The notes below the pieces were generated by a model that did no database searches, was not told the DNA's origin, and worked only from the letters and a program-made list of their open reading frames with translations. The translations under genes and the position numbers were made by a program. This document shows, piece by piece, positions 9,074 to 19,486 of a stretch of DNA of 64,000 nucleotides (positions are counted from its first letter, which is position 1; the number at the start of each line of letters is the position of its first letter). Source of the stretch: Gammaproteobacteria bacterium (GTDB taxonomy: Bacteria; Pseudomonadota; Gammaproteobacteria; Pseudomonadales; Pseudohongiellaceae); contig JAQWZF010000031.1 of the NCBI GenBank assembly GCA_029253585.1, forward strand, positions 124,001-188,000. The letters run 5' to 3'.

Positions 9074-9298
9074 TATCGCAATCTGCTCTTTGTTCAATAG
9101 GAGGGATGACCTTTGCCGACTCTATAGAGTCAGGACAAGGCACTAGGCTAGAATTAAATCTGCATGAAAATTGGAAATAAACCAGAGTTGAATTCGGAAA
9201 CAAAAAAGGCAGCTCGCGCCGCCTAGTCAATGTGCCCATATTAACCAGAACTGCAGGGCGGAGCAATCGCCGCACGATAAGGAGTCGGAAAGCCCGAA

Positions 9299-10837
9299 AT
9301 GAACGCTATTGAGCTCAAACTGTTTTCCAGTCGCGTCTCGGCGATATGCGATGAGATGGGTACCGTACTGCGGCGCACGGCGTTCTCGCCCAATATTAAG
9401 GACCGCCTCGACTTCTCCTGCGCCCTGTTCTCAAGCGATGGCAAGCTCTTTGCTCAGGCTGCACATATACCGGTGCACCTGGGGAGTATGGCTTTCGCCA
9501 TGGGTTCGATAACCGAAAACCGGGTTTGGCAGGAAGGCGATATGCTTGTTCTGAATGATCCCTATCTGGGAGGCACTCATCTGCCCGATGTCACTCTCGT
9601 GGCGCCAGTGTTCATCGATCAGGGCAGGCGCTTGATTGGGTTCGTTGCCAACAGGGCGCATCACGCAAATATTGGCTGCGACACGCCAGGCTCAATGCCG
9701 ATATCTTCGCGTCTGGATGAAGAGGGGCTAATCATTCCGCCGACTCTGTTGTACAAAGCCGGGCTAGTGCAGGAACAGGCGCTTTCCTTATTAGGAATGG
9801 AAGAAGAAAAGCTGAGCGGGGATTTTGCAGCGCAAGCCGGTGCCAATACCCTGGGTGTGAGTAGGTTAAAATCCCTAGTACAGGCGACAGGCTTTGAGCG
9901 CTACACGCAGGGCATGAGGGAGCTTAATGATTACGCGGATCGCATCACGGCAGACAGCATAAGCGGTTTGGAAGAGGGGGAATATTGCTTCGAAGATTTT
10001 CTTGATGATGATGGCTGCGGGCAAGAGGATGTGAGGCTGGCGCTTACGCTGCGTATTAAGGCGGACTCTCTTGAGTTGGACTTCAGCGAGAGCTCAGAGC
10101 AAGTAAGCGGCAATCTTAACTGCCCGGAGTCGGTAGTGGCCGCTGCGGCATTTTACTGCATACGCTGCCTATTGCCTGGAGACCCTCCAGCCTGTGAAGG
10201 CTTGTTCAGGCGCATTCGTCTGCAGACTAAATTAGGCTCGATAGTAAATGCTATGCGACCGGCGGCTGTCGCGGCGGGCAATGTCGAAACTTCCAGCCGT
10301 CTGGTCGATCTTGTCTTTGGCGCGTTGGCTCAGGCACTTCCGCTACGGATTTCGGCGGCCAGTCAAGGCACGATGAATAACGTCGCTATGGGGCGCATAG
10401 ACAGTGAGTCCGGTGAGCGCTGGGATTATTATGAAACCCTGGCGGGAGGCATTGGCGCTGGGCCAAACACGCAAGGCCGTGATGCTGTGCATAGCCATAT
10501 GACAAATACCCTAAATACTCCGGTTGAAAGTCTGGAAATGCACTATCCCTTGCGTGTCCACCGCTATGCAATTCGCAGAGGCAGTGGCGGCAAGGGTAAG
10601 CACTCAGGCGGCGCAGGGATTGTGCGTGAATATGAATTCCTGGAGCAGGCGCAATTGAGCCTGCTTAGTGAGCGGCGCCTGCTTTTGCCCTGGGGCTTGC
10701 AGGGTGGGGGTCCGGGCAAAAGCGGCAGAAACTCGTTGAATGGCGCGGCTCTGCCCGGCAAATGTTCTGTGTCGGTAAAAAAGGGAGACAGACTGTTGAT
10801 AGAAACCCCGGGCGGTGGTGCGTGGGGGAAGTGTTAG
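9299..10837 (+). CDS. Hydantoinase B / oxoprolinase-family protein, orphan
   Basis: A 512-aa HyuB-type subunit, with characteristic segments LVLNDPYLGGTHLPDVTLV near residues 82-100, VANRAHHANIGC, and a C-terminal GGGAWG. Family members pair with HyuA to hydrolyse N-methylhydantoins, acetone-derived or oxoproline-like rings, in an ATP-dependent way. No HyuA partner lies on either side, and the gene sits alone between divergent argF and co-directional grxD, where Pseudomonas genomes have other genes. It may be a lineage-specific insertion. The substrate cannot be stated. Confidence 0.85.
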   Translation: MNAIELKLFSSRVSAICDEMGTVLRRTAFSPNIKDRLDFSCALFSSDGKLFAQAAHIPVHLGSMAFAMGSITENRVWQEGDMLVLNDPYLGGTHLPDVTLVAPVFIDQGRRLIGFVANRAHHANIGCDTPGSMPISSRLDEEGLIIPPTLLYKAGLVQEQALSLLGMEEEKLSGDFAAQAGANTLGVSRLKSLVQATGFERYTQGMRELNDYADRITADSISGLEEGEYCFEDFLDDDGCGQEDVRLALTLRIKADSLELDFSESSEQVSGNLNCPESVVAAAAFYCIRCLLPGDPPACEGLFRRIRLQTKLGSIVNAMRPAAVAAGNVETSSRLVDLVFGALAQALPLRISAASQGTMNNVAMGRIDSESGERWDYYETLAGGIGAGPNTQGRDAVHSHMTNTLNTPVESLEMHYPLRVHRYAIRRGSGGKGKHSGGAGIVREYEFLEQAQLSLLSERRLLLPWGLQGGGPGKSGRNSLNGAALPGKCSVSVKKGDRLLIETPGGGAWGKC

Positions 10838-11032
10838 CCACTTGAATTCCCGTGATTAACCACCATTCATCAGATGACTGGACGGGGAAAGCCCTGTCGA
10901 TATTTCGGCAGGGATGTAGGCGGCATTGCTGACAAATCACTAGTGGCGTTGTAAACTCCGGCGCTCGCCATAAGACATATCAAACTCGGTCGCTGTGGCA
11001 AGCAAATCAATTAGGCTAGCGAGGCACTATAA

Positions 11033-11353
11033 ATGAGCATTGAAGAAACTATTAAAGAGCAAATCGATTCAAATAGCATTTTGCTCTATATGAAGGGAAA
11101 TCCAGAACAGCCGCAGTGTGGCTTTTCTGCACAGGCAACGCAGATGCTAATGTCCTGTGGCAAGCGATTTGCCTACGTCGATATTCTGGCGAATCCTGAT
11201 GTGCGTTCCACGCTGCCCTCAATATCAAATTGGCCAACGTTCCCGCAACTATTCGTGAAGGGCGAACTCGTTGGCGGCTGCGATATCATTACCGAAATGC
11301 ATGAGAAAGGTGCGCTTCAGGCCCTGGTCGATACTGTAGAAGTCGAAGCTTAG
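11033..11353 (+). CDS. grxD: Monothiol glutaredoxin Grx4
   Basis: 106 aa with the monothiol CGFS active site (PQCGFSAQAT) and the glutathione-binding WPTFPQLFVKGELVGGCDI. Grx4 binds a bridging [2Fe-2S] cluster with glutathione and delivers it to Fe-S proteins together with BolA-type partners. It is monocistronic here and convergent with rnt, the same neighbour as in Pseudomonas. Confidence 0.96.
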   Translation: MSIEETIKEQIDSNSILLYMKGNPEQPQCGFSAQATQMLMSCGKRFAYVDILANPDVRSTLPSISNWPTFPQLFVKGELVGGCDIITEMHEKGALQALVDTVEVEA

Positions 11354-11421
11354 TAGCGATGTCTAGGTTGGGCGTGTTGGCTCTATGCATGAAAATTCTC
11401 GCAGGATTAGGGGCTAAAGCC

Positions 11422-12081
11422 TCAACTCTTTTGAGTCGTACCAAGAGGCCAACCGCCAAGCGCCTGCCAAGTATTTACGATCTTACAATATAACTCCGCG
11501 GTTTTTTGGGCATCATACCGGGCCGAGTGTGCCTCGTCGTTGTTGAAGTCTATCCCTGCTGTCTCACAGGCTCTTGCTAACACAGTTTGGCCGTAAGCCA
11601 AGCCGCTTAATGTGGCGGTATCGAAGCAGGAGAACGGATGAAATGGATTTCTTTTTAGGTTGTGCCTCTCGCTAGACGCATTGATGAACCCTAGGTCGAA
11701 ATGTGCATTGTGCCCGACTAATATCGCTCGTTTACAATGGTTCGCTTTAATCGCATCACGAACCACGCCGAACATTGTCTGCATCACCTCTCTCTCTGGT
11801 CGCGCCACGCGCAGCGGGTGAAAAGGGTCGATGCCGGTAAACTTCAATGCAGCTTCCTCGAGTTTTAGTCCCTCGAACGGGATGATGCGTTGAAAATAGG
11901 TCTGTTCGATCCCCAGAATTCCATTGTCATCCATGCCCAGTATCACCGCGGATATTTCTAGCATGGCATCGGTCTGAGAATTAAATCCCCCGGTCTCGAT
12001 ATCGACAACCACTGGTAGGAAGGTGCGAAACCGGTTCGCAAGCAAATAGTTGGATTCTTCTTGAGAGTCGAAATCGCTCAT
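11422..12081 (-). CDS. rnt: Ribonuclease T
   Basis: A 219-aa DEDDh 3'-5' exonuclease that trims the 3' ends of tRNAs and stable RNAs. Exo I: VVDIETGGF; Exo II: VGHNAHFDLGFINA; Exo III region: NDEAHSARYDAQKTAEL, supplying the catalytic His and Asp. The start overlaps the pyrC stop (TAATG), so translation is coupled to pyrC. Confidence 0.95.
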   Translation of the reverse strand: MSDFDSQEESNYLLANRFRTFLPVVVDIETGGFNSQTDAMLEISAVILGMDDNGILGIEQTYFQRIIPFEGLKLEEAALKFTGIDPFHPLRVARPEREVMQTMFGVVRDAIKANHCKRAILVGHNAHFDLGFINASSERHNLKRNPFHPFSCFDTATLSGLAYGQTVLARACETAGIDFNNDEAHSARYDAQKTAELYCKIVNTWQALGGWPLGTTQKS

Positions 12082-13127
12082 TAAGTAGTTTCTTCGATAG
12101 ACCAGGAGACGGTTTCGCCTGCTCGCATGGGAATCACAGTGCTGTCGCCAAAGATATATTCGGCGGGCACACTGAGGGGTGTCTTGCTGAGAGTTATCTG
12201 TGCAGAATTACGTGGAAGCTTATAAAAGTCTGCGCCAAAAAAACTGGCAAAGCCTTCAAGTTTGTCGAGCGCGTTCGCCGCTTCGAAAATTTCTGCATAG
12301 AACTCAAGTGCAGCATGGGCAGAATAGATGCCTGCGCAACCGCAGGAGGTTTCCTTGGTTTCGATGGCGTGAGGTGCCGAATCCGTGCCGAGGAAAAACT
12401 TTGGGCTTCCGCTAGTAGCCGCTTCGATAAGCGCTCTGCGATGGCTGCTTCTTTTCAGAATAGGCAGGCAGTAATAATGTGGCTTGAGCCCGCCGACTAA
12501 TAGGTCGTTTCGGTCCAGCATTAGATGATGTGGCGTGAGAGTGGCGGCAACGTTGTCGCCCTGACTATTGACGAAGTCCACGGCCTCTTTCGTGGTAATG
12601 TGCTCGAGCACGATCTTCAACTTGGGAAATTTTTGCGTTAACGGGCTTAGAACATTGTCGATAAAGACGGGCTCTCTATCGAAGATATCGACATGCTCGT
12701 CTGTTACCTCGCCATGAATAAGAAGAGGAAGTCCTAGTTCAGCCATCTTCTCGATAGCTGGGTAGACGCATTCGAGTTCGGCTACACCACTTTCTGAATT
12801 TGTCGTGGCTCCTGCAGGGTAGAACTTGATAGCGTGAACGCATTGCTCGTCATGGGCGCGCTGTACTTCTTCTGGGTCTAGTTTGTCTGTTAGATAGAGG
12901 GTCATCAATGGCTCGAAGCTGCGGCCCTCGGGTATATGAGAGATGATTCTCTGCCTATAGGCTAGAGCTTGCTCGACAGTAGTCACCGGCGGTTTTAGGT
13001 TCGGCATGACTATGGCTCTGGCGAAGGTACGAGAGCTGTGAGGGACAGTGGTAGAGAGTGTCTCACCGTCTCGCAGATGCAAGTGCCAGTCATCGGGCTG
13101 GGTAAGTCTGAGAGTTTTGGAGCTCAT
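12081..13127 (-). CDS. pyrC: Dihydroorotase, type II
   Basis: A 348-aa zinc amidohydrolase closing carbamoyl-aspartate to dihydroorotate in pyrimidine synthesis. The metal ligands are visible: DWHLHLRDG near the N-terminus (HxH), the HAIKFYPAG segment containing the lysine that is carbamylated in the family, and LGTDSAPH near the C-terminus (catalytic Asp). Same-strand partner of rnt. pyrF, another pyrimidine gene, is at 58.6 kb. Confidence 0.96.
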   Translation of the reverse strand: MSSKTLRLTQPDDWHLHLRDGETLSTTVPHSSRTFARAIVMPNLKPPVTTVEQALAYRQRIISHIPEGRSFEPLMTLYLTDKLDPEEVQRAHDEQCVHAIKFYPAGATTNSESGVAELECVYPAIEKMAELGLPLLIHGEVTDEHVDIFDREPVFIDNVLSPLTQKFPKLKIVLEHITTKEAVDFVNSQGDNVAATLTPHHLMLDRNDLLVGGLKPHYYCLPILKRSSHRRALIEAATSGSPKFFLGTDSAPHAIETKETSCGCAGIYSAHAALEFYAEIFEAANALDKLEGFASFFGADFYKLPRNSAQITLSKTPLSVPAEYIFGDSTVIPMRAGETVSWSIEETT

Positions 13128-13402
13128 TGCAGTGTTTCTATCGATTCCGAGGTGTGATGGCTGCGCTATTGTAACGGAATAAGGCTTCCAGCTGAATTGC
13201 CCATTTGTATTGATTCGGAGCGCTCTGCCACAAAAAATTCAATTGCCATCGTGGGTAGTGATCAGAAGCGTCGGTTGGTGCTAGAATACGCACCTTTTTC
13301 GTGCCGGGACTTGTAAACTCTGTGTTTGGCACATTTACGAACTTTTCGACTTTTTGAGCGGTTTTTCAACGCTTTATTAGTTGAGCGATACTAGTTGAGT
13401 TG

Positions 13403-13420
13403 CTCTGGGTTTAACCAGAG
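13403..13420 (+). other. Short hairpin in argG leader
   Basis: CTCTGG (13403-13408) and CCAGAG (13415-13420) form a 6-bp stem with a 6-nt loop, 24 nt before the argG start and just ahead of its GGAG ribosome site. It may influence translation or may be incidental. Confidence 0.3.
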
Positions 13421-13444
13421 TATGGTTGGCTTAGGAGCTGGGTT

Positions 13445-14656
13445 ATGTCAGATATAAATAAGGTGGTTTTAGCTTACTCGGGGGGTCTCGATACCTCGGT
13501 TATAGCGAAATGGTTAACGCAAACTTACGTATGTGAGGTCGTAACTTTTACTGCCGATATCGGTCAGGGGGAAGAGGTAGAACCGGCGCGAACGAAAGCT
13601 GAGGCGATGGGTATCAAGGAAATCTACATCGAAGATCTGCGCGAGGAATTCGTGCGTGACTACGTTAATCCGATGTTTCGTGCCAACGCCATTTACGAGG
13701 GCGAATACCTGTTAGGAACATCTATTGCGCGGCCACTGATCGCAAAACGTCTCGTGGAGATTGCAGCGGAAACGGGTGCGGATGCCATATCTCATGGCGC
13801 TACGGGCAAGGGTAATGACCAGGTGAGGTTTGAATTAGGTGCCTATGCCTTGAGCCCCGGTATCAAAGTTATTGCGCCATGGCGCGACTGGGATCTCAAC
13901 TCTAGAGATAAATTGTTGGCGTATTGTGCTGCGAATGACATTCCAGTGGAGAAGAAGCGCGGCACCAAGTCCCCGTACTCTATGGATGCGAATCTATTAC
14001 ATATCTCCTATGAGGGTGATGTGTTGGAAGACCCGGGCGCGGAGCCCGAAGACGCTATGTGGCTCTGGTCTGTGTCACCCGAGAAAGCACCGGATACGGC
14101 TACTTACATTGAGCTGGAATATGAGCGCGGCGATATTGTTGCTATCGATGGTGAGAAGATGTCGCCTGCCAAGGTTCTGGAACAGCTTAATCGTGTAGCG
14201 GGGGCGAACGGAATCGGTAGGGCAGATATCGTAGAGAATCGCTATGTTGGCATGAAGTCTCGCGGCTGCTATGAGACACCTGGTGGTACTGTCATGCTCA
14301 AGGCACATAGAGCTATTGAGTCATTGACACTGGATCGTGAACTGGCTCATCTGAAAGACGACCTGATGCCTCGCTATGCCACTCTGGTCTATAACGGTTA
14401 TTGGTTTGCCCCGGAACGCTACGCGCTACAGGCGATGATCGACGAGTCGCAGAAATTTGTTAACGGCAGGGTTCGCTTGAAGCTGTACAAGGGCAATGTA
14501 ATTGTAGTCGGCAGGGATTCTGAGAATTCACTGTTTGATGAAGATATCGCAACGTTCGAGGACGATGCCGGTGCGTACAATCAGGGTGATGCAGAAGGCT
14601 TTATTAAGCTGAATGCATTGCGACTCAGAATTGCGGCACTGAAAGGGCGCCTGTAG
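13445..14656 (+). CDS. argG: Argininosuccinate synthase
   Basis: A 403-aa cytosolic enzyme that joins citrulline and aspartate with ATP in arginine biosynthesis. The PP-loop ATP motif AYSGGLDTS is near the N-terminus, and [13 protein letters not shown] contributes to citrulline/aspartate binding. GGAG lies 7 nt before the ATG at 13445. It ends 16 nt from the convergent nth stop. Normal family length. Confidence 0.97.
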   Translation: MSDINKVVLAYSGGLDTSVIAKWLTQTYVCEVVTFTADIGQGEEVEPARTKAEAMGIKEIYIEDLREEFVRDYVNPMFRANAIYEGEYLLGTSIARPLIAKRLVEIAAETGADAISHGATGKGNDQVRFELGAYALSPGIKVIAPWRDWDLNSRDKLLAYCAANDIPVEKKRGTKSPYSMDANLLHISYEGDVLEDPGAEPEDAMWLWSVSPEKAPDTATYIELEYERGDIVAIDGEKMSPAKVLEQLNRVAGANGIGRADIVENRYVGMKSRGCYETPGGTVMLKAHRAIESLTLDRELAHLKDDLMPRYATLVYNGYWFAPERYALQAMIDESQKFVNGRVRLKLYKGNVIVVGRDSENSLFDEDIATFEDDAGAYNQGDAEGFIKLNALRLRIAALKGRL

Positions 14657-14672
14657 GAATTAAGGCTCTTCC

Positions 14673-15308
14673 TTACTCATAGACCTTCTTGCGAAATTCG
14701 CAGAGGTCTTCAATTACGCAGGCTCCGCAACGGGGCTTGCGCGCCAGGCAGATATATCTGCCCTGTAGAATCAGCCAGTGATGAGCGTCGAGCAGAAATT
14801 CCTCGGGGACGAGTTTTATAAGTCGGCGCTCTACTTCCAATACGTTCTTTCCAGGGGCGATGCCGGTGCGATTCGATACCCTGAATATATGCGTATCTAC
14901 CGCCATGGCTATTTGACGGAAAGCGGTATTCAACACTACGTTAGCGGTCTTCCTTCCTACGCCGGGTAAGGCTTCGAGAAGCTCACGCTGATCCGGCACT
15001 ACAGAATCATGCTGTTTGATTAGCATTTCGCAGGTCTTGATGACGTTCACCGCCTTGGTGTTAAACAGGCCAATTGTCTTGATGAACTTCTTTAATCCGG
15101 GCACACCGAGCGCAAATATTTGTTCGGGTGTGTTCGCGACTGCGTAGAGTTTTTCCGTAGCCTTGTTGACGCTCACGTCAGTCGCCTGGGCGGAGAGAAT
15201 TACCGATATGAGTAATTCGAAGGTGCTGTTGTATTTTAACTCCGTTCTTGGTTCCGGGTTTTCATTTCTGAGACGCGTGAATATCTGCGTTCTTTTTTCT
15301 TTATTCAT
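14673..15308 (-). CDS. nth: Endonuclease III (DNA glycosylase/AP lyase)
   Basis: A 211-aa base-excision repair enzyme removing oxidised pyrimidines. The helix-hairpin-helix LPGVGRKTANVVLN carries the catalytic Lys, the following VDTHIFRVSNR the catalytic Asp, and the C-terminus has the Cys cluster CLARKPRCGACVIEDLC that binds [4Fe-4S]. It follows rnfE after 24 nt, the widespread rnf-nth arrangement, and is probably part of that operon. Confidence 0.97.
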   Translation of the reverse strand: MNKEKRTQIFTRLRNENPEPRTELKYNSTFELLISVILSAQATDVSVNKATEKLYAVANTPEQIFALGVPGLKKFIKTIGLFNTKAVNVIKTCEMLIKQHDSVVPDQRELLEALPGVGRKTANVVLNTAFRQIAMAVDTHIFRVSNRTGIAPGKNVLEVERRLIKLVPEEFLLDAHHWLILQGRYICLARKPRCGACVIEDLCEFRKKVYE

Positions 15309-15332
15309 GCTGTGTGCTTTCCCGGGTTCTGC

Positions 15333-16064
15333 TCAGTCTTTCGAATCGTTTTTGATTAGGCGGCCCGTAACTCTGGCGCGTCGCGCCGGTATTACAGCAT
15401 TTGCCTCATCGGCAGTCTTGTTGCCTGTTGAATTACGGGTTTTGTTAATTAGTGCGATCAATAGGCCCAGCACTATAAAAGCGCCTGCCTGGGTGTCTGC
15501 GAATCGAAAGTAGTTAGCGCCAGATTGGCCGCTGCCAACGAGGGAGAGCTCGCCATTCGTTGGCAACAATAGTTGCCAGTTCGCAAGAACTGTTCCGTTT
15601 ATAAGCAGTTCTCTACAGCCGGAAAAAAGGAGCAGTGCAATCAGAAAGCCTAGGCCGGTTTTTAAGCTATCGGGCAGCGCTTCGGTCCACTTGGACTTAG
15701 AGGAAACTAACTCCATCCGAATCAAGATAGATATATTGCAGCAGATTAGCGGAATATAAATACCCAGGTTTACGAACAGGGGATAGAAATACAGGGCGGA
15801 AATGGTTTCCGCCAGTGTGGTAAAGCTGGCCAGGATCAGCATGAACCAAACTAGGCGCCATTTGTGGGAGAACTGGCTCGCCAGTAATGAGGTGGTGACG
15901 CAAGACAGGATGCAGACGAGCAGGGTTGCGATGCCCAGGCCTATCCCGTAGACCAGGCTGCTGGAAACGGCGAGCAGGGGGCTTAGCCCAAGCAGTTGCA
16001 CGAGCACGGGATTGTTTGTCCACATCAGGCCCGGTTTTTCTGCCTGTAGTTCAAGCTCGCTCAT
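15333..16064 (-). CDS. rnfE: Rnf/Rsx complex membrane subunit E, non-canonical (lacks intramembrane Cys)
   Basis: A 243-aa multi-spanning membrane protein beginning with a segment aligned to RsxE: NNPVLVQLLGLSPLLAV. The canonical GLCP reads GLSP here (Ser28; AGC codon checked). The second canonical Cys, in a VTNC-type loop, reads CCNI (residues 108-111), so Ile occupies the ligand position, although two Cys sit just before the Asn. In canonical Rnf/Nqr, RnfA and RnfE together hold an intramembrane iron or [2Fe-2S] site. The ATG overlaps the rnfD stop (ATGA), leaving no room for rnfG. Last gene of the rnf set, before nth. Confidence 0.88.
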   Translation of the reverse strand: MSELELQAEKPGLMWTNNPVLVQLLGLSPLLAVSSSLVYGIGLGIATLLVCILSCVTTSLLASQFSHKWRLVWFMLILASFTTLAETISALYFYPLFVNLGIYIPLICCNISILIRMELVSSKSKWTEALPDSLKTGLGFLIALLLFSGCRELLINGTVLANWQLLLPTNGELSLVGSGQSGANYFRFADTQAGAFIVLGLLIALINKTRNSTGNKTADEANAVIPARRARVTGRLIKNDSKD

Positions 16065-17224
16065 GGCTTTGTCGACTCGTTACTGGCTTCGACTAGCTTG
16101 ATGGCGCGGGATAAGCCCCGCCCAAAGATCCGTGGCCTACAGAATTGATCCAGAGCCGGAGCACAGAAGTTGCCGAACAGTACGGCAAAGGCTACCGAAT
16201 CGAGATAGCTGCCCCACACCCTGATTGAGTAAATGGACAGGCCAATGATGATGCCGTAGACGATCTTGCCTGGCCGCGTGGTAGCCGCACTGACGGGATC
16301 TGTAGCGATGAAAAATGCGCCGATCATGGTGGCACTGCCGAATAGGTGCAGATAGGGCGTGCCATAGATCGATACACTGCCGGGTGCATAGAACAGCACG
16401 GAGACAACGAGAACGGTAGCGATGATAGCCAATGGAATATGCCAGCTTATTATTCGTTTATAGAGTAGCAACAGGCCGCCGCACAGGTAGCCGATGTTGA
16501 TGACTTCCCAGGCTGTTTCGGATTCGCGGGAGAACAGGGAGGTCCCGGAGTCCCGTGCCGCTAGCAGAGCGCTGTGTCCGGCCATCTTGAATTCGATAAG
16601 GGGCGTTGCCATGGCTAGGCCATCGGTAAATGCCTTAATATCGAAATCGCTAGACGCAGCAAATGGAAAGCTGAGTAATAGCGCCTGTTTAAAACCACGC
16701 CAGCTTAGTGGGCTTAGAATTTCTTGTTCGGCGCCAGCTATGGGTATACCCAGGTTGTCGACGAAGAGGACTCCCTCTACGACCTCGTTGGGGAGGTGCC
16801 AGCTCGTCATCTGCAGAGGGAAAGCCAGGAGCAGCATCGCGTAACCACACATCGCCGGGTTAAATGGATTCTGCCCCAGACCTCCGTACAGGTGTTTGGC
16901 CACTACGATCGCAAAAATTATACCTAGCGCTACCAGCCACCACGGCGCACCGGGTGGGATGCCTATGGCAAACAAGGCCGCACAGACAAGAGCGCTTCGG
17001 TCAGCCAGATGCAGCGCGATGTTCTTGCCACGCAGGCGCAGCATTGCGGTTTCGGCTGCCAGAGCAAAGAATCCGGCAATCAGGACGTTAAGCAGAATTC
17101 CATAACCAAAGAACCAGAGTGAGGCGCAGATACCCGGCAGCAGGGCGAGCAATAGCGTCTGCATAAGTTGAGCAATATTCTTGCCGCTATGTTGAAAGGG
17201 GGCTCTGGTATCCATGCTGCTCAT
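16061..17224 (-). CDS. rnfD: Rnf/Rsx complex membrane subunit D
   Basis: A 387-aa multi-spanning protein homologous to RsxD/NqrB. Recognisable segments are KHLYGGLGQNPFNPAMCGYA and FTDGLAMATPL, where Thr207 aligns with the Thr that carries covalent FMN in RnfD. It is followed by FGSATMIGAFFIATDPVSA. Its start directly follows the rnfC stop (TAG then ATG), and its stop overlaps rnfE by ATGA. It appears intact, so the flavin site remains although the usual donor subunit RnfG is missing from the locus. Confidence 0.93.
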   Translation of the reverse strand: MSSMDTRAPFQHSGKNIAQLMQTLLLALLPGICASLWFFGYGILLNVLIAGFFALAAETAMLRLRGKNIALHLADRSALVCAALFAIGIPPGAPWWLVALGIIFAIVVAKHLYGGLGQNPFNPAMCGYAMLLLAFPLQMTSWHLPNEVVEGVLFVDNLGIPIAGAEQEILSPLSWRGFKQALLLSFPFAASSDFDIKAFTDGLAMATPLIEFKMAGHSALLAARDSGTSLFSRESETAWEVINIGYLCGGLLLLYKRIISWHIPLAIIATVLVVSVLFYAPGSVSIYGTPYLHLFGSATMIGAFFIATDPVSAATTRPGKIVYGIIIGLSIYSIRVWGSYLDSVAFAVLFGNFCAPALDQFCRPRIFGRGLSRAIKLVEASNESTKP

Positions 17225-18898
17225 CTATTTAGACTTGTCCTGCTCTGAGGTGGCAGTCTTGCTCCCGGCTCTGCGTGCCTTGACTCGCGCCACGGCTGCC
17301 GCGATCTCTCTACTCGCTTTCTCTTTCGAGAAAAATTCCTGCTCGTCGCCATTGCTACTCACGGACACTCCTGCCTCTCCAGACTCTGCTACCGGCTTCT
17401 TTGCTGGCACGGCCTTTGTCCTCGTTGGAGCCCGGTCTTTCTCTTTCTTTATTCGATACTGATGATATTGAAAGCGTTGCTGCCAAACCTCGCTGCGCTC
17501 ATGATTGATTTGGCGGGCTTCTATTGCTGCCTTGCTGTCCTTATATATACTAACTAATGGTATATGGCTTGGGCAGACGTAGTCGCAGGCGCCGCATTCG
17601 ATGCAATCCATCAGGCCATGTTTCAGTAGCTGGCTGTTGTTTGCGGTCTTGCTGAAAGCTAGCAGTTGCTGTGGAAGTAATCGCACGGGGCAAGCATCTG
17701 CGCAGAAGCCGCAGCGTATGCAGGCCTGTATGTCGGCTGAGGGTGCGAGCTCGGCAGAGCCTGCGGCGATTAGGCAGTTTGTGGTCTTGCCCACAGCGGC
17801 ATTGTCACTGGGCAGTTGCAGCCCCATAAGTGATCCCCCCAAGACTGTCTTATGGCTGAGGCTCTTATCGATTCCACAGATATCGAACAGAAACTCAACA
17901 GAACAGCCGATCAGAGCCTCGAAGTTCTTTGGGGTCTTCAAGGCCTGGCCGCTCAGTGTTGTGATTCGGCTGATACAGGGTTTTCCCTGGGCAAGGGCTT
18001 GGAAAACTGCATAACTAGAACCGACATTATGCACTAGCACGCCATGCTGCGCAGGCAGTTGACCTGACGGTATTTCAATGCCCGATACAGATTGAATGAG
18101 TTGCTTCTCGGAGCCCGCCGGGTACTTGCTCGCTACGAGTATGAGTTCACAGCTTCCGGAGATGTGACTCTGAGCTTCTATAGCCTGTTCAAGAGCCTGT
18201 ATCGCATCTGGCTTGCTTGATTCGATAGCGATTACGCAGCGGCGGGCAGAGCTCGCTCTTTGCAGGATCTCGGCACCGGTAACGACTCCTTCTGCGCGCT
18301 CCCTGATTAGCGCCTCATCTGCGCTTATATAAGGCTCACACTCGGCCGCATTGATTATGAGGAGATCGACAGCTTGATGCGCTGCCGCGTCAATTTTGTC
18401 CGCCGCGGGAAATCCCGCTCCGCCCATTCCTACTATTCCGGCACGACGAATCGCCGTGACTAGTTCCTCGCAAGTGAGTTGTTTGTAGTCTACAGGAGGC
18501 TCGAGCGGAAGCGGCGTATCGAGACCGTCTGTTGTGAGGACTATGCAAACTTGTTTCTGTTGGGAGTGATCGGCAACGTAGGCTTCTTCAATCGCGCTGA
18601 CTATTCCCGACGTGGGGGCGTGGACGGGAATGCAGGTGCGCCCTTGTGCGCTCATCTGAAGCTGTGCCAACTTCTGATACTTATGTACATGATCCCCAGC
18701 TGCTACGTCCAGGGTAATTGTTCCATTTTCAGTCGCACCAACTGGTATCTGTAGCTGCGGCGGTATTGGCATAGGCATGATGCGCGAGCGCAGGCTGTGT
18801 TCTTTGTATGATGGGGGCTTGATGCCGCCGGCAGTGCGCCTGGTGCTCTGTGATGTCCCGACTCTTAGCACCGATTGAATTCTCTGCAATGGGCTCAA
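17225..18898 (-). CDS. rnfC: Rnf/Rsx complex peripheral subunit C (NADH/FMN and 2x[4Fe-4S])
   Basis: A 557-aa subunit homologous to RsxC. The N-terminal GGIKPP segment and HAPTSGIV biotinyl-like hammerhead are followed by the NADH/FMN-binding [12 protein letters not shown] (about 157-168) and [13 protein letters not shown]. Two ferredoxin clusters follow: Cys393/396/399/403 and Cys432/435/438/442, both complete. The C-terminal tail is short, lacking the long Ala/Lys-rich repeats of E. coli RsxC (740 aa). The start is taken as TTG at 18898 overlapping the rnfB stop (TTGA); a later GTG would still keep GGIKPP. Confidence 0.93.
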   Translation of the reverse strand: MSPLQRIQSVLRVGTSQSTRRTAGGIKPPSYKEHSLRSRIMPMPIPPQLQIPVGATENGTITLDVAAGDHVHKYQKLAQLQMSAQGRTCIPVHAPTSGIVSAIEEAYVADHSQQKQVCIVLTTDGLDTPLPLEPPVDYKQLTCEELVTAIRRAGIVGMGGAGFPAADKIDAAAHQAVDLLIINAAECEPYISADEALIRERAEGVVTGAEILQRASSARRCVIAIESSKPDAIQALEQAIEAQSHISGSCELILVASKYPAGSEKQLIQSVSGIEIPSGQLPAQHGVLVHNVGSSYAVFQALAQGKPCISRITTLSGQALKTPKNFEALIGCSVEFLFDICGIDKSLSHKTVLGGSLMGLQLPSDNAAVGKTTNCLIAAGSAELAPSADIQACIRCGFCADACPVRLLPQQLLAFSKTANNSQLLKHGLMDCIECGACDYVCPSHIPLVSIYKDSKAAIEARQINHERSEVWQQRFQYHQYRIKKEKDRAPTRTKAVPAKKPVAESGEAGVSVSSNGDEQEFFSKEKASREIAAAVARVKARRAGSKTATSEQDKSK

Positions 18899-19482
18899 GG
18901 TCTTGCACCTTGCATGTCGTGACTGTTCGAGAATATAACGGCTGCGTGGCTAGGCGCAGCTTCGTAGTGCTTAAGCATGTCGATGCAGTCAACAGGACAG
19001 GGCTGAACGCAGAGATCGCAGCCGGTGCATTCGGCTTCGATTACCGTGTGCATTAACTTAGGCCCACCAAGGATCGCGTCAACGGGGCAGGCTTGTATGC
19101 ACTTGGTGCAGCCTATGCATTCATCCTCTCGAATCACGGCAACGCTAAACTCTTTAAACTGGCCGTGGGATGGATCGAGATCAAGTATAGGTTCGTTGAG
19201 TAGCTCGGCGAGCTCCAGAATCGTCTCATGACCGCCGGGTGGACATCTGTTACTCGCCTCACCCTCGCTTATTGCCCGAGCATAGGGGAGGCAGCCGGGG
19301 TGACCGCACTGACCACATTGAGTTTGCGGCAGGATGCGATTGATCCGTGTCACCAGAGATTTTTGTGCAGTCAGCTGATAACACAGGTACTGGTAGATTT
19401 TAAGCAGCAGTAACGAAGTTGCGAGAATCAGAGCGCCGCTAAGGGAGAGTTGCACCAGCCAGAATGTGTTGAGGGGAAGCAT
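18895..19482 (-). CDS. rnfB: Rnf/Rsx complex subunit B, polyferredoxin
   Basis: A 195-aa protein with an N-terminal membrane anchor (residues 8-30), a [4Fe-4S] module CGQCGHPGC...C (Cys56, 59, 64, 80) and two ferredoxin motifs (Cys122/125/128/132 and Cys152/155/158/162). All expected cysteines are present. In the family it exchanges electrons with soluble ferredoxin or, in Rsx, with SoxR. It begins 4 nt after rnfA; rnfC starts inside its stop. Confidence 0.95.
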   Translation of the reverse strand: MLPLNTFWLVQLSLSGALILATSLLLLKIYQYLCYQLTAQKSLVTRINRILPQTQCGQCGHPGCLPYARAISEGEASNRCPPGGHETILELAELLNEPILDLDPSHGQFKEFSVAVIREDECIGCTKCIQACPVDAILGGPKLMHTVIEAECTGCDLCVQPCPVDCIDMLKHYEAAPSHAAVIFSNSHDMQGARP

Positions 19483-19486
19483 CGAT

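Noticed and set aside
9160..9180. Possible ArgR box upstream of argF (TGCATGAAAATTGG)
   Set aside because: It matches only about 10 of 14 positions of the E. coli-type half-site pair and Pseudomonas ArgR sites differ, so no call was made.
13138..13332. A 64-codon minus-strand frame upstream of pyrC
   Set aside because: No ribosome site or family resemblance; it covers the pyrC/argG divergent promoter region.
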